The notes under the pieces are model-generated. The model did no database searches and was not told the DNA's origin. It saw only the letters and a program-made list of their open reading frames with translations. A stretch of 64,000 bases of DNA from JAUWCL01 sp964599375 (GTDB lineage: Bacteria; Krumholzibacteriota; Krumholzibacteriia; Krumholzibacteriales; Krumholzibacteriaceae), in NCBI GenBank assembly GCA_964599375.1, contig CAZREW010000017.1, positions 1-64,000 of the forward strand, given 5' to 3'. The translations under genes and the position numbers were made by a program. Shown one piece after another: positions 17,462 to 25,843 of this stretch (its first letter is position 1; each line of letters begins with the position of its first letter).

Positions 17462-19329
17462 GAAGGGCGGCGAACCTGTTTCTCCTCTTCCTTCTGGTGG
17501 CCGCCGTCCCGGCCGCGGGCCAGAAGAATGAGGACGGGTCGGTCGACGGCGCGGCCAGGGCGCTTCGCGCCGAGGCGTTGGCCGCGATGAACGCCGGGGA
17601 CTACGCCGGCGCGATCGGGCCGCTGAGGGAGTTCCTCGCGAGGTACCCGGGCCACTACGCCGAGAGCACTCTGCTGGCCAACTGCTACCTGGGCGCAGGG
17701 AGGTTCGAGGAGGCGGCCGCCTTCCTCGAGGAGGCGGTGAAGAGATGGGCCGGCGACATCCAGATGATCGAGATGCTCGGGCAGGCTTATCTCGAGACGG
17801 GGCAGCCCGAGAAGGCGGTCTCGGTATGGCACTCGGTCCTGACCGGGAACGAAAGGGACGTGCCGATGTACCTGAAGGTCTCGAGGGCGGAATGGAACGC
17901 TGGGATGTACGACCAGGCGATCTCCACACTGAAGGAGGCCCGTAGGTTCGAGAAGCAATACGCGCGGCTCACCGCCGAGATAGTCCGGATGGAACAGACC
18001 AGAGGGAACTACCGGGGGGCGTTCATCGAGGCGCTTCCGGGGTTCGAGATGGAGGATATCCCCGACCTCGGGCGGGCCTCCGGCGCGATACGCTCGTTCA
18101 GGGAGGCGGGAAGCCCGCCGGAGCTGATCGCCGCCGTGGATTCGTTCGCCTCTCACGGCAAAAGGAACGCGGTCTTCTTCCAGACGCTCGGCGCGGCGCT
18201 TCGCGTCGACACCGGCGACTACAGCCGGGCGTCGGACTACCTGATCCTCGCCGGCTCGGGGAAGGTGCCGGAGCAGGATGTATACTCGCTGGTCCTTCAT
18301 CTCTATTCGCTCGGTGGGAAGGCGGGAGATCCGGCGTTCGAGAGCTACCTCGAGCGGGCGTCCTCGACGTTCGTACGAAGATTCGGGGATTCACCGAGGG
18401 CGCCGAGGGTGCTGCTCGAGGCCGCCGGGCACGCCGAGCTCGCGGCGGGGCGCGGGGGGGCCGGAGAGCGCGAAAGCGCCCTGCGGGCGGTGGCCCTGGC
18501 CGACAGCACGATATCGCACAGGCGCGGGCGGCCCTACATGGAGAAGGCCCTCCTGGTAAAGGCCAGGGTGTATCTCGAGCACCTTCACGATCCCGCCGCT
18601 GCGCTAAGAGCGGTCGACGGCGGGCAGTGGCGCCACCCGGACACGGCGGCCGAGGCCGCCTCGATAAGGCTCGAGGCGCTCGTCCTTTCGGGACGGTGGG
18701 ACGAGGCCATGAAGAGGTTTGAGGCGCTCTGCGCCTCTCCCGACTCATCGCTCGCCGCCTCGGGAAAGTACGGCAAGGGCATGGTACTCTTCTACCGGGG
18801 GAAGTTCGAAGAGTCGGCGAAGCTCCTCTCGGAGACTGCCGCGGAGGCGCCATGGGGCGAGTGGGCCAACGACGCCCTGGCGACGGCCGTTCTGATAAGG
18901 CGCGCCGAGTCGGACGACCCCGCCGTCCTCGCCTCGTTCGCATCGGCGATGTCGGCCGGCGGGAGCGGCAGGTACGGCGAGGCCGCCGATTCGCTCTCCG
19001 CGGTCGCGGTGAGGTTCCCAGGCTCTCCGCTCGCGCCTGAGGCGCTCTACCAGAGCGCGCTCCTTCTCGAACGCGCGGGAAGGCACGGCGAGTCGGTCGC
19101 GGCGCTCGAGGAGGTCGCGGGGACCTGGCCGCTCAGCAGGGTCGCGCCGCGGGCGGTGGAGACGCTCGCCCGCCTCTTCGAGGAGCCCGACCCCGAGGCG
19201 TCGGCGCGCTGGTACGCCCTCTTTCTAGAGCGATACGGGGACGACCCCTGGGTGACGAGGGTGCGCAGCAGGTATATAAGGCTGAGGAAGATAATGGGAG
19301 GCGGAACGCCCGGGGAGGACGAGACATGA
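17458..19329 (+). CDS. Exported TPR repeat protein
   Basis: A 623-aa protein with a signal peptide (NLFLLFLLVAAVPAAGQ) and many tetratricopeptide-like helical pairs. Examples are ALAAMNAGDYAGAIGPLREFLARYP, TLLANCYLGAGRFEEAAAFLEEA and LGQAYLETGQPEKAV. Further repeats occur near residues 350-560 (APEALYQSALLLERAGRHGESVAALEEV). TPR arrays are protein-binding scaffolds; here it would act in the periplasm. It starts with an ATGA overlap with the DUF4175-like gene and ends with an ATGA overlap with the next gene, so the three are translationally coupled and probably act together. The last residues form a short helical repeat (ASARWYALFLERYGDDP). Confidence 0.82.
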   Translation: MRRAANLFLLFLLVAAVPAAGQKNEDGSVDGAARALRAEALAAMNAGDYAGAIGPLREFLARYPGHYAESTLLANCYLGAGRFEEAAAFLEEAVKRWAGDIQMIEMLGQAYLETGQPEKAVSVWHSVLTGNERDVPMYLKVSRAEWNAGMYDQAISTLKEARRFEKQYARLTAEIVRMEQTRGNYRGAFIEALPGFEMEDIPDLGRASGAIRSFREAGSPPELIAAVDSFASHGKRNAVFFQTLGAALRVDTGDYSRASDYLILAGSGKVPEQDVYSLVLHLYSLGGKAGDPAFESYLERASSTFVRRFGDSPRAPRVLLEAAGHAELAAGRGGAGERESALRAVALADSTISHRRGRPYMEKALLVKARVYLEHLHDPAAALRAVDGGQWRHPDTAAEAASIRLEALVLSGRWDEAMKRFEALCASPDSSLAASGKYGKGMVLFYRGKFEESAKLLSETAAEAPWGEWANDALATAVLIRRAESDDPAVLASFASAMSAGGSGRYGEAADSLSAVAVRFPGSPLAPEALYQSALLLERAGRHGESVAALEEVAGTWPLSRVAPRAVETLARLFEEPDPEASARWYALFLERYGDDPWVTRVRSRYIRLRKIMGGGTPGEDET

Positions 19330-20609
19330 GAACGATAAGGATGCTACTTCAGGCGGCGGCGGTGCTCCTTTCGATAGCCGTAGTGATCCTGGCGGCGACT
19401 TCGGACGCTTCCGCCGATTTCCTCGTCCCGATGGACCTCTCGCAGTCGAACCATCTGAAGGCGTACGGCCTCGCCTACCACGTCCTCGAGCGCGGGGGGA
19501 ACGTCCGGTGGCTGCTCAACTACCGCGGCGGCTCCTTCCTTATGCCCGAGACGGCCGGCCTGACGCTCGAGGCGCAGGCGCTCGGGGTGAGGATGGAAAG
19601 GGTCGACGGGTCCGCGATCGCGGCGATACTGAAGGAGATAGACGGGGGGAACATGGATGTGGTCCTCCTCGAGAAGGCGCCCAGGATCGCGATCTACGCG
19701 CCGCCGAACAAGCAGCCGTGGGACGACGCCGTGATGATGGCCCTCGAGTACGCCGGCATCCCTTACAAGATCGTCTACGACCGCGAGGTCCTCGCCGGGG
19801 AGCTCCAGCTCTACGACTGGCTCCACCTCCACCACGAGGATTTCACCGGCCAGTACGGGAAGTTCTACCGAGGCTACCAGACCGCCGAGTGGTACATAAG
19901 GCAGCAGATCCTCTTCGAGGAGATCGCGAAGTCGCTCGGGTACGACAAGGTCTCCGACGAGAAGAAGGCGGTCGCGGAGATGATCCGCGAGTACGTGCGC
20001 GCGGGGGGGTTCCTGTTCGCGATGTGCTCGGCCTGCGACACGGTCGACCTCGCCCTGGCCGCCCACGGGATAGACATCGTGCCGCGGCAGTTCGACCACG
20101 ACGGGACGACGCCTCTCTGCCAGGAAAAACTCGATTACTCGAGATGCTTCGCGTTCGAGGGGTTCACGCTCGAGATGAACCCGATGGTGTACGAGTTCTC
20201 CGATATAGACATGACGATGGAGGCGGCCGCGCGCGGCGAGGGGAACGACTGGTTCACCCTCTTCGAGTTCTCCGCGAAGCACGACCCGGTGCCGACGATG
20301 CTCGTCCAGGACCATGTCCCGGTCATAAAGGGGTTCATGGGGCAGACGACCTCGTTCCGCAAGTCGCTGCTGAAAAAGAAGGTCCTTGTGCTCGGCGAGG
20401 TGAAGGGATCGGACGAGGCGCGCTACATACACGGGAACTTCGGCAAGGGGACATTCACGTTCTTCGGCGGCCACGACCCCGAGGACTACCAGCACTTCGT
20501 CGGCGACCCCCCGACCGACCTCGACCTCTACCCGAACTCGCCGGGATACAGGCTGATACTGAACAACATCCTCTTCCCAGCGGCGAGAAAGAAGGAGCAG
20601 AAGACCTGA
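19326..20609 (+). CDS. Exported 'asparagine synthetase B'-like protein of FCB bacteria (DUF4159-associated)
   Basis: A 427-aa product with a signal peptide (residues 1-30, ending DASA). The mature part contains QSNHLKAYGLAYHVLERG, WLLNYRGGSFLMPE, YDWLHLHHEDFTGQYGKFYR, AGGFLFAMCSACDTVDLAL, VPTMLVQDHVPVIKGFMGQT, and FFGGHDPEDYQHFVGDPPTD. I recognise this as the family labelled 'asparagine synthetase B' in many Bacteroidota genomes. It lacks the N-terminal Cys nucleophile, the Ntn glutaminase domain and the SGGxDS synthetase loop, so that label is wrong. AGGFLFAMCSACD resembles the nucleophile elbow of class I amidotransferase/ThuA-like folds. It is exported and coupled to the TPR gene. Substrate unknown. 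Confidence 0.75.
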   Translation: MRTIRMLLQAAAVLLSIAVVILAATSDASADFLVPMDLSQSNHLKAYGLAYHVLERGGNVRWLLNYRGGSFLMPETAGLTLEAQALGVRMERVDGSAIAAILKEIDGGNMDVVLLEKAPRIAIYAPPNKQPWDDAVMMALEYAGIPYKIVYDREVLAGELQLYDWLHLHHEDFTGQYGKFYRGYQTAEWYIRQQILFEEIAKSLGYDKVSDEKKAVAEMIREYVRAGGFLFAMCSACDTVDLALAAHGIDIVPRQFDHDGTTPLCQEKLDYSRCFAFEGFTLEMNPMVYEFSDIDMTMEAAARGEGNDWFTLFEFSAKHDPVPTMLVQDHVPVIKGFMGQTTSFRKSLLKKKVLVLGEVKGSDEARYIHGNFGKGTFTFFGGHDPEDYQHFVGDPPTDLDLYPNSPGYRLILNNILFPAARKKEQKT

Positions 20610-21697
20610 TGGGATCCCTGCCTGTCAAAGCAGTCCCCGCCGACGCGAGGGAGATATTCGCGCTGATCGTCTCCTGCCGTGACGCCATGCGGGGGTCGGG
20701 GATGGAGCAATGGCCCGATTTCTACCCCGACCTCGATACCGTCAGGGACGACATATCGCGGGGGGCCCTGTGGATATACCGCGACGGTGGCCCGATCGTC
20801 GCCGCCATGACGGTCGACGACATCCAGCCCGGGCCGTACGACGGGATCGAATGGAAGTACGGCGGGCTGTACATCTGCGTCCACCGCCTCGCCGTCGACC
20901 CGGCAAGTCAGAGGGAGGGGATAGCGGGCCGGATGATGGCGTTCGCCGAGGAGGAGGCTCTCCGCAGGGGGCGCAGATCGGTCCGGCTCGACACTTACGG
21001 GCTCAACACTGCGGCGGTGAGGTTCTACGAGGGTCTCGGTTACAGGCGAAGGGGGACCATACACCTCCCCAAGAAGGAGGGAGAGTACATCTGCTTCGAG
21101 AAGAGCCTTGCGCCCTTCCCTCCGGACCGGTTCCGCGCGCTCGTCTCGGGAAGCAGGAGCGTCCGCAGGTTCAGGGAGGACGTCCCGGTCAGCAGAGAGA
21201 TGCTCGAGGAGCTCGCCGGGCTGGCAAGGCTCGCCCCGTCGGGGGGGAACAAGCAGCCGCTAAAATTCATGCTCTCGTCGGGGGAGCCACGAAACGGGAT
21301 GATATTCCCCCACCTGCGCTGGGCGGGGTACATGCAGGACTGGGACGGTCCCGCCGAGGGGGAGAGGCCTGCGGCCTACATCGTCATCCTCGGAGATACG
21401 GAGATCACCGAGAGCTTCGGCACCGATCACGGCATATCGGCGCAGACGATCATGCTCGGCGCCGCCTCGATGGGGCTCGCCGGGTGCATAGTCGGGTCGG
21501 TGGACCGCAAGGGGCTGCGCGTGGTCCTAGGAATACCGGTCAGTTACGAGATACTCTACGTCCTCGCGCTCGGGTACCCGGCAGAAGAGGTCGTCATCGA
21601 GGAAGTCAGGGAAGGCGACATCAGGTACTGGCGCTCCGGGGACGGGGTACATCACGTGCCGAAACGGTCCCTCAACGAGATCCTGTTCGAACCGTAA
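20609..21697 (+). CDS. GNAT acetyltransferase-nitroreductase fusion
   Basis: One 362-aa polypeptide with two enzyme domains. Residues about 5-165 are a GNAT N-acetyltransferase: YICVHRLAVDPASQREGIAGRMM is the acetyl-CoA binding motif A, followed by AVRFYEGLGYRRRG. Residues about 172-362 are a nitroreductase-type flavoprotein: SGSRSVRRFREDVPV and LARLAPSGGNKQPLKF (FMN contacts), then GISAQTIMLGAASMGLAGCIVGS. Both halves look complete and intact. The ATG at 20609 shares a base with the stop of the previous gene (TGATG). Substrates are unknown. Fusion is direct in sequence: no stop or frame change lies between the halves. Confidence 0.82.
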   Translation: MGSLPVKAVPADAREIFALIVSCRDAMRGSGMEQWPDFYPDLDTVRDDISRGALWIYRDGGPIVAAMTVDDIQPGPYDGIEWKYGGLYICVHRLAVDPASQREGIAGRMMAFAEEEALRRGRRSVRLDTYGLNTAAVRFYEGLGYRRRGTIHLPKKEGEYICFEKSLAPFPPDRFRALVSGSRSVRRFREDVPVSREMLEELAGLARLAPSGGNKQPLKFMLSSGEPRNGMIFPHLRWAGYMQDWDGPAEGERPAAYIVILGDTEITESFGTDHGISAQTIMLGAASMGLAGCIVGSVDRKGLRVVLGIPVSYEILYVLALGYPAEEVVIEEVREGDIRYWRSGDGVHHVPKRSLNEILFEP

Positions 21698-21699
21698 GA

Positions 21700-22164
21700 T
21701 TATTTAGCGCGCCCCAGGATCTGCTCGACCTGCTTTTCCATAGCCTCGTAGTGCGAGCCCTTCCAGTACACCCTGCCGCACCAGACGCACTCGCGAAACT
21801 CCTTGAATTCCCTGGCGATACGCGGAGGCACCCTCGGCTCGGCCTCTTGCGGCGATATCTCGCGCAGGGGCTTGTTGCACTCGAGGCAGATCGTGAAGGG
21901 CTCGAGCTCCGGCGTCTCGCCGATCGCGATGAAGAGCTCTGCGATCATCTCCGCGGCGCCAGAGAGGCGCAGAACGATGGGGGGCCTGCCGCGCCTGTCG
22001 AGCGGCCGGGTGGCGGTGGTCACGGCGGTGCGGCCGTCCGCTTCTGCGTCGGCGAGGAAGTACGGGCTCCTGCCCGGGGCCACGAGCTCGCAGTCCAGCC
22101 CCAGCATCCGCATCTTCCTGCAGAGCCTGCCGAGCATACCGTCGAGCAGGAAACGTCTTTTCAT
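21700..22164 (-). CDS. Mut7-C RNase domain protein with zinc ribbon
   Basis: A 154-aa protein of the Mut7-C (PF01927/DUF82) family, a PIN-like nuclease fold with a C-terminal zinc ribbon. It begins RFLLDGMLGRLCRKMRMLGLDC, with the conserved acidic residue after LL, has VTTATRPLD in the middle, and then Cys pairs CLECNKPL and CVWCGRVYWKGSHY. The last motif is characteristic of the family. RNase activity is proposed for the family and not shown in most members. It ends head-to-head with the GNAT fusion gene, whose stop is 2 bp away. Confidence 0.88.
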   Translation of the reverse strand: MKRRFLLDGMLGRLCRKMRMLGLDCELVAPGRSPYFLADAEADGRTAVTTATRPLDRRGRPPIVLRLSGAAEMIAELFIAIGETPELEPFTICLECNKPLREISPQEAEPRVPPRIAREFKEFRECVWCGRVYWKGSHYEAMEKQVEQILGRAK

Positions 22165-22211
22165 GGCAGCCGGGCCCCGTCCCGGGGGTGTGGAAAAGAG
22201 TTCAATTTTCC

Positions 22212-22240
22212 TTGACAGCCTAGCAGAAACTCTTAAAGAT
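22212..22240 (+). promoter_or_regulatory. Possible promoter of the small zinc-ribbon gene
   Basis: TTGACA at 22212-22217 with TAAAGA/AAAGAT at about 22234-22240 (spacer 16-17 bp). It lies in the divergent gap between the Mut7-C gene and the 66-aa gene, and would give a leader of about 80 nt. Confidence 0.4.
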
Positions 22241-22326
22241 GAGTAGCCACAAAGGTAGGGATGTCGTGTTACGGTGGTGATTAAGACGGAGATGGAGGTG
22301 AGAGGTCCGGTTGGAGGGGATGCCGG

Positions 22327-22527
22327 ATGGGGAACATGCCGGAAGAATTTACAGGATGTCTCAAGTGTAACAAGGGTGTTTTGCTGCCCCTCTCTGATTA
22401 CGGAAGGGACGGCGCGCCGATCCGCTACAAGGCCTGGGTCTGCAACAATCCCGATTGCGGGTTCAATATCAGGATAGACAACGGGGAGATCAGCATCGGC
22501 AAGGACCTGGGCTATTCATCGAAATGA
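22327..22527 (+). CDS. Small zinc-ribbon-like protein
   Basis: A 66-aa soluble protein with two Cys pairs, CLKC near residue 11 and CNNPDC near residue 40, spaced like a zinc ribbon. The rest is polar (PLSDYGRDGAPIRYKAW, NIRIDNGEISIGKDLGYSSK). The ATG at 22327 has GGAGGGG 7 nt upstream; a second ATG at 22336 is less well placed. A strong terminator follows 27 bp after the stop, so this is a stand-alone gene. I do not recognise a named family; a role in nucleic-acid binding is only a guess from the fold type. Confidence 0.65.
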   Translation: MGNMPEEFTGCLKCNKGVLLPLSDYGRDGAPIRYKAWVCNNPDCGFNIRIDNGEISIGKDLGYSSK

Positions 22528-22554
22528 CCCCGGACTGACAGATCAACGGCAAAT

Positions 22555-22589
22555 GAGGGAGGACACGGGTCCTCCCTCTTCTTTTATAT
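22555..22589 (+). terminator. Strong hairpin terminator
   Basis: Perfect 10-bp stem GAGGGAGGAC (22555-22564) and GTCCTCCCTC (22569-22578) with a 4-nt loop, followed by TTCTTTTATAT. It ends the 66-aa gene and, read from the other side, can also end the convergent CPBP gene. Confidence 0.85.
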
Positions 22590-22605
22590 CCCTTTTGCGC
22601 GCATT

Positions 22606-23451
22606 TTATGCCCCGTCCGTGTCCGCGTGGCGGGCGGTGTGCCTCGTGAAAAGGACCAGCGCGACGGCCAGGGCGGCAACCGAACCGGCGAGCCAGCCGG
22701 TATCCGGAGGCGACCACTCGAAGCTCCTTATCGTCTCCTCGCTTATGCCGCTGAGCCTGTAGAGGGAGAAAAGGTTGAAGATCGAGTGTATGATCACCGC
22801 GTAGGTCAGCACCCCGGTCCTGTAGAAGACATACGCGAGGACTATGCCGAGGGCGGTCACGCCGGGGATGAGGTAGAGGACCCCGTGTGAGGCGGCGAAG
22901 ACGAGACCGGAAAGGAGGATGGCCGGGGCGGCGGTCATGTTCCTGTGGAAGACGCTCTGGACCGTACCGCGGTAGAGGAGCTCCTCTCCGAGAGGGCCTA
23001 TCAGGCCGAGCCCGAGCGCCATCCCGGCGAAGTGCCACGCCCCTTTGGGCTTGAACGCGAGCAGGATTTCGATATAATCGGAATCCACCGGGCGCCCCCG
23101 CCTGAACAGCCACGAGAGAGCGTCGACGGGGTAGATGGCGGCAGCCGCTATGAGGATGACCAGGGCCGCCGTCACGGCCTCGGGGCGGTGCAGCCTGAAC
23201 TCACCGGTGAAGCTGAGGTTATACCGTTTAGTGATGATCACGAGGGGAAGGATATAGCCGAATATCGACGGCAGTATCACCGACAGTACGACATTTCCGT
23301 TCAGGTAGAGGATCCCTACGAGGGACGACGCCATCAGGAAGCACGCGAATGCGTAGATCAGCAGGAACCAGTTGTTCATCCTGCCGAAGAGGCCCGGCTC
23401 CTGCAGCGGCTCCTGCCCGTCCTGGTCATCATATTCATCTTCATCTGTCAC
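22606..23451 (-). CDS. CPBP family intramembrane metalloprotease
   Basis: A 281-aa membrane protein with about eight helices. It carries the three CPBP/Abi motifs: GEELLYRG (the EExxxR motif), FAASHGVLYL and IHSIFNL, which hold the glutamates and histidines of the active site. Family members cleave CAAX-type or other peptides within the membrane, or protect against bacteriocins. The N-terminal 20 residues are acidic and cytoplasmic (TDEDEYDDQDGQE). The start is a GTG at 23451. It is divergent from the HAD gene with about 50 bp between them; a TATATA lies close before the start. Target unknown. Confidence 0.85.
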   Translation of the reverse strand: MTDEDEYDDQDGQEPLQEPGLFGRMNNWFLLIYAFACFLMASSLVGILYLNGNVVLSVILPSIFGYILPLVIITKRYNLSFTGEFRLHRPEAVTAALVILIAAAAIYPVDALSWLFRRGRPVDSDYIEILLAFKPKGAWHFAGMALGLGLIGPLGEELLYRGTVQSVFHRNMTAAPAILLSGLVFAASHGVLYLIPGVTALGIVLAYVFYRTGVLTYAVIIHSIFNLFSLYRLSGISEETIRSFEWSPPDTGWLAGSVAALAVALVLFTRHTARHADTDGA

Positions 23452-23502
23452 GGGGATTGACTATATAACCGGCCGGCCGGGCCGGCAAGCGGAAAGGGCG
23501 CG

Positions 23503-24198
23503 ATGATAAAGCTCATCATCTTCGATCTCGACAACACGCTGACCGATTTCATGAGGATGAAGGACGAATCGATCAACGCCGCGATCTGGTCGATGATCGA
23601 CGCGGGGCTCGATTTTCCCGAACAGAGGATACGCGAGGAGATATACAGGATCTACGACGAGGAGGGGATCGAGTACCAGAAGGTCTTCAACAGGCTGCTG
23701 GTGACCCTGATAGGCGAGGTCGACTACCGTATCCTCGCCGCGGGGATCGTGGGTTACAGGAAGGCCCGCGAGGCGGCGCTCGTCCTGTACCCGCACGTAA
23801 ACCGGACGCTCCTGACGCTGCTGAAGAAGGGGCTCAGGCTCGCAGTGATATCAGACGCGCCGAGGCAGGAGGCGTGGATGCGCCTCTGCTACCTCGGGCT
23901 CCACCACATGTTCGACACGGTCATCGCCTTCGAGGACACCGGCGAGCGCAAGCCGAGCCCGGTCCCCTTCCGGCTCGCCCTCGAGAGGCTGGGATTAGAG
24001 CCGACTGAGGCCCTGATGGTCGGGGACTGGCCCGAGCGCGACATCGCCGGCGCCGGGGAGCTCGGGATACACACCGTCTTCGCGAGGTACGGGGACACCT
24101 TCGGGACGGGGGAATCTGGGGCGGATTACGACATAAACGACATATACGCGCTCGTCGGGATAGTCGACGAGCTGAACGGGGCACTTACGGAGGGGTGA
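23503..24198 (+). CDS. HAD family hydrolase
   Basis: A 231-aa haloacid-dehalogenase-type phosphatase. Motif I is FDLDNTLTDF (Asp8 nucleophile, Asp10), motif II is the Ser/Thr region VISDAP, motif III the Lys in GERKPSP, and motif IV MVGDWPERDIAGA. The cap between residues 15 and 90 is helical (C1 type). Such enzymes dephosphorylate small metabolites; the substrate is not predictable here. ATG start with GAAAGGGCGCG upstream. The Nnr gene starts 4 bp after its stop, so they are cotranscribed. Confidence 0.9.
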   Translation: MIKLIIFDLDNTLTDFMRMKDESINAAIWSMIDAGLDFPEQRIREEIYRIYDEEGIEYQKVFNRLLVTLIGEVDYRILAAGIVGYRKAREAALVLYPHVNRTLLTLLKKGLRLAVISDAPRQEAWMRLCYLGLHHMFDTVIAFEDTGERKPSPVPFRLALERLGLEPTEALMVGDWPERDIAGAGELGIHTVFARYGDTFGTGESGADYDINDIYALVGIVDELNGALTEG

Positions 24199-24202
24199 CC
24201 GG

Positions 24203-25774
24203 ATGCATTTAGTCACAAGTGAGCAGATGAGGCTTCTCGACGAGGAGACGATAAAGAGGTTCGTGCCGGGGCTGACCCTGATGGAGCGGGCCGGCCAGGG
24301 GATCTTCGACTCGGTCCTAGAGCTCGCAGGGGATGCCGCGGAGCTCTGCGTCTCGATATTCCTCGGCCGCGGCAACAACGCCGGCGACGGGCTCGTCGTG
24401 GCGAGGCTGCTCGCCGAGAAGGGGGTCAAGTGCTCTCTCTTCTACCTCCACGAGCCGAAGGAGCTCTCTCCCGACGCGTTCAAAAACTTCTCGAAGCTAT
24501 CGAGGCTTCGCAAGAAGGGGGCGATCGAGGAGGTCAACCTCTTCCTCGAGGGGTGGGAAGACAAGGCCATCAAGGGTCTCGCCGAATGCGACCTGATCAT
24601 CGACGCGCTCCTCGGCACCGGGATCAACAGCCCCGTCAGGGAGAGCTACGCGGGCGTCATAGGGCTGATCAACCACTCGGGCCTTCCCGTGATGGCGGTC
24701 GACATCCCGTCGGGGATCAACGGGACGACCGGCGAGGTGATGGGGACCGCCGTGATGGCCGACATAACGGTGACTATGGGTCTGCCGAAGACCGGGTCGG
24801 TCTTCTATCCGGGCAAGGCGTTCACAGGCTCTCTCGAGGTAGTCGACATCGGCATCCCCCCCGAGGTCATCGAGGCGGCCGGCCTGGACACCTGGGTCCT
24901 CGACGACAAGGCGGCGCTGGCCGACCTGCCCCATCACTCACCCGAGGCCCACAAGTTCGAGAGGGGGTCGCTTCTAGTGGTGGCGGGGAGCAGGCGGTAC
25001 GCCGGGGCGGCTTCGCTCTCGGCGGTATCGGCGCTTCGCACGGGGTGCGGGATAGTCTATCTCGCAGGCCCCGAGTCGATACGGACCGTGGTGCAGTCCG
25101 CGCATCCGGAGATAATATTCGTATCGCTGCCAGAGACGGGCTCAGGTTCTATCGCCGAAAGCGCGTTAAAGACAATCTTCGAAGAGATAAGATTCGACGC
25201 CGCCGCGATAGGCCCGGGTCTGACGACAGACAAGGAGACCGAGATCCTCGTTCGCGGGTTCGTGTCGAGGTGCGAGAAGCCGGTGCTGATCGACGCAGAC
25301 GGGATCAACGCATTCGCCGGCCATTACGAGGAGCTCAAGACGCTGTCTATGGGCAGGCCGGTGGTGATATCGCCCCACTCGGGGGAGCTTCGGAGGCTTA
25401 CCGGTATAGACGTGCCCTCTGAGCCCGGCGACAGGGCCGACACGCTCAGGAAGCTCGTCATCGGGGCCGGGATAACGCTCGTCCACAAGGGGGCGCCGAC
25501 ATTGATCTCGCACGCGGGCGGGCGCGTCGACGTCAACGTCCACGGCCATCCCGGCCTGGCGACCGCCGGGAGCGGCGACGTCCTGACAGGGGCGATAGCG
25601 GGGATGCTAGCCCAGGGAGCCGCCCCCGCCGAGGCGGCGCGGGTCGGGGTCTACATACATTCGAGGGCGGCCGAGATAGCCGCCGAGGTGACCGGCGAGC
25701 GCGGCATGCTGGCCGGCGATTGCTCAGCCTCACTGCCGGCGGCGTTGCGTGAGCTCGAGGAGCTGACGCCGTAG
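24203..25774 (+). CDS. nnr: Bifunctional NAD(P)H-hydrate epimerase / ADP-dependent dehydratase
   Basis: A 523-aa two-domain repair enzyme. The N-terminal half (about 1-220) is the YjeF_N epimerase: GRGNNAGDGLVVARLL and VDIPSGINGTTGEV. The C-terminal half (about 240-520) is the ADP/ATP-dependent dehydratase: HKFERGSLLVVAGS, AIGPGLTTDKET, DADGINAF, PHSGELRRLTG and AGSGDVLTGAIAGMLAQG. Together they convert both forms of damaged hydrated NAD(P)H back to NAD(P)H. Both active-site regions are intact and the length is usual for the fused bacterial form. It sits directly behind the HAD gene. Confidence 0.96.
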   Translation: MHLVTSEQMRLLDEETIKRFVPGLTLMERAGQGIFDSVLELAGDAAELCVSIFLGRGNNAGDGLVVARLLAEKGVKCSLFYLHEPKELSPDAFKNFSKLSRLRKKGAIEEVNLFLEGWEDKAIKGLAECDLIIDALLGTGINSPVRESYAGVIGLINHSGLPVMAVDIPSGINGTTGEVMGTAVMADITVTMGLPKTGSVFYPGKAFTGSLEVVDIGIPPEVIEAAGLDTWVLDDKAALADLPHHSPEAHKFERGSLLVVAGSRRYAGAASLSAVSALRTGCGIVYLAGPESIRTVVQSAHPEIIFVSLPETGSGSIAESALKTIFEEIRFDAAAIGPGLTTDKETEILVRGFVSRCEKPVLIDADGINAFAGHYEELKTLSMGRPVVISPHSGELRRLTGIDVPSEPGDRADTLRKLVIGAGITLVHKGAPTLISHAGGRVDVNVHGHPGLATAGSGDVLTGAIAGMLAQGAAPAEAARVGVYIHSRAAEIAAEVTGERGMLAGDCSASLPAALRELEELTP

Positions 25775-25796
25775 CGGCAGGCGCGTTCTCAATCGA

Positions 25797-25815
25797 GCCC
25801 GGCCGTCGGCCGGGC
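25797..25815 (+). terminator. GC-rich hairpin after nnr
   Basis: GCCCGGCC (25797-25804) and GGCCGGGC (25808-25815) pair perfectly around a 3-nt loop. There is no T run after it, so it may be a pause or a Rho-assisted end rather than a classic terminator. It lies 28 bp before the barrel-protein gene. Confidence 0.4.
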
Positions 25816-25843
25816 GTGCACATTCAACAGGGGAGGGGTTCCC

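Noticed and set aside
19326..20609. Asparagine synthetase
   Set aside because: There is no N-terminal Cys nucleophile, no SGGxDS loop, and the protein has a signal peptide.
25797..25815. CRISPR-like or transposon repeat
   Set aside because: A single short hairpin with no second copy nearby. No regular direct-repeat arrays were seen anywhere in the window.
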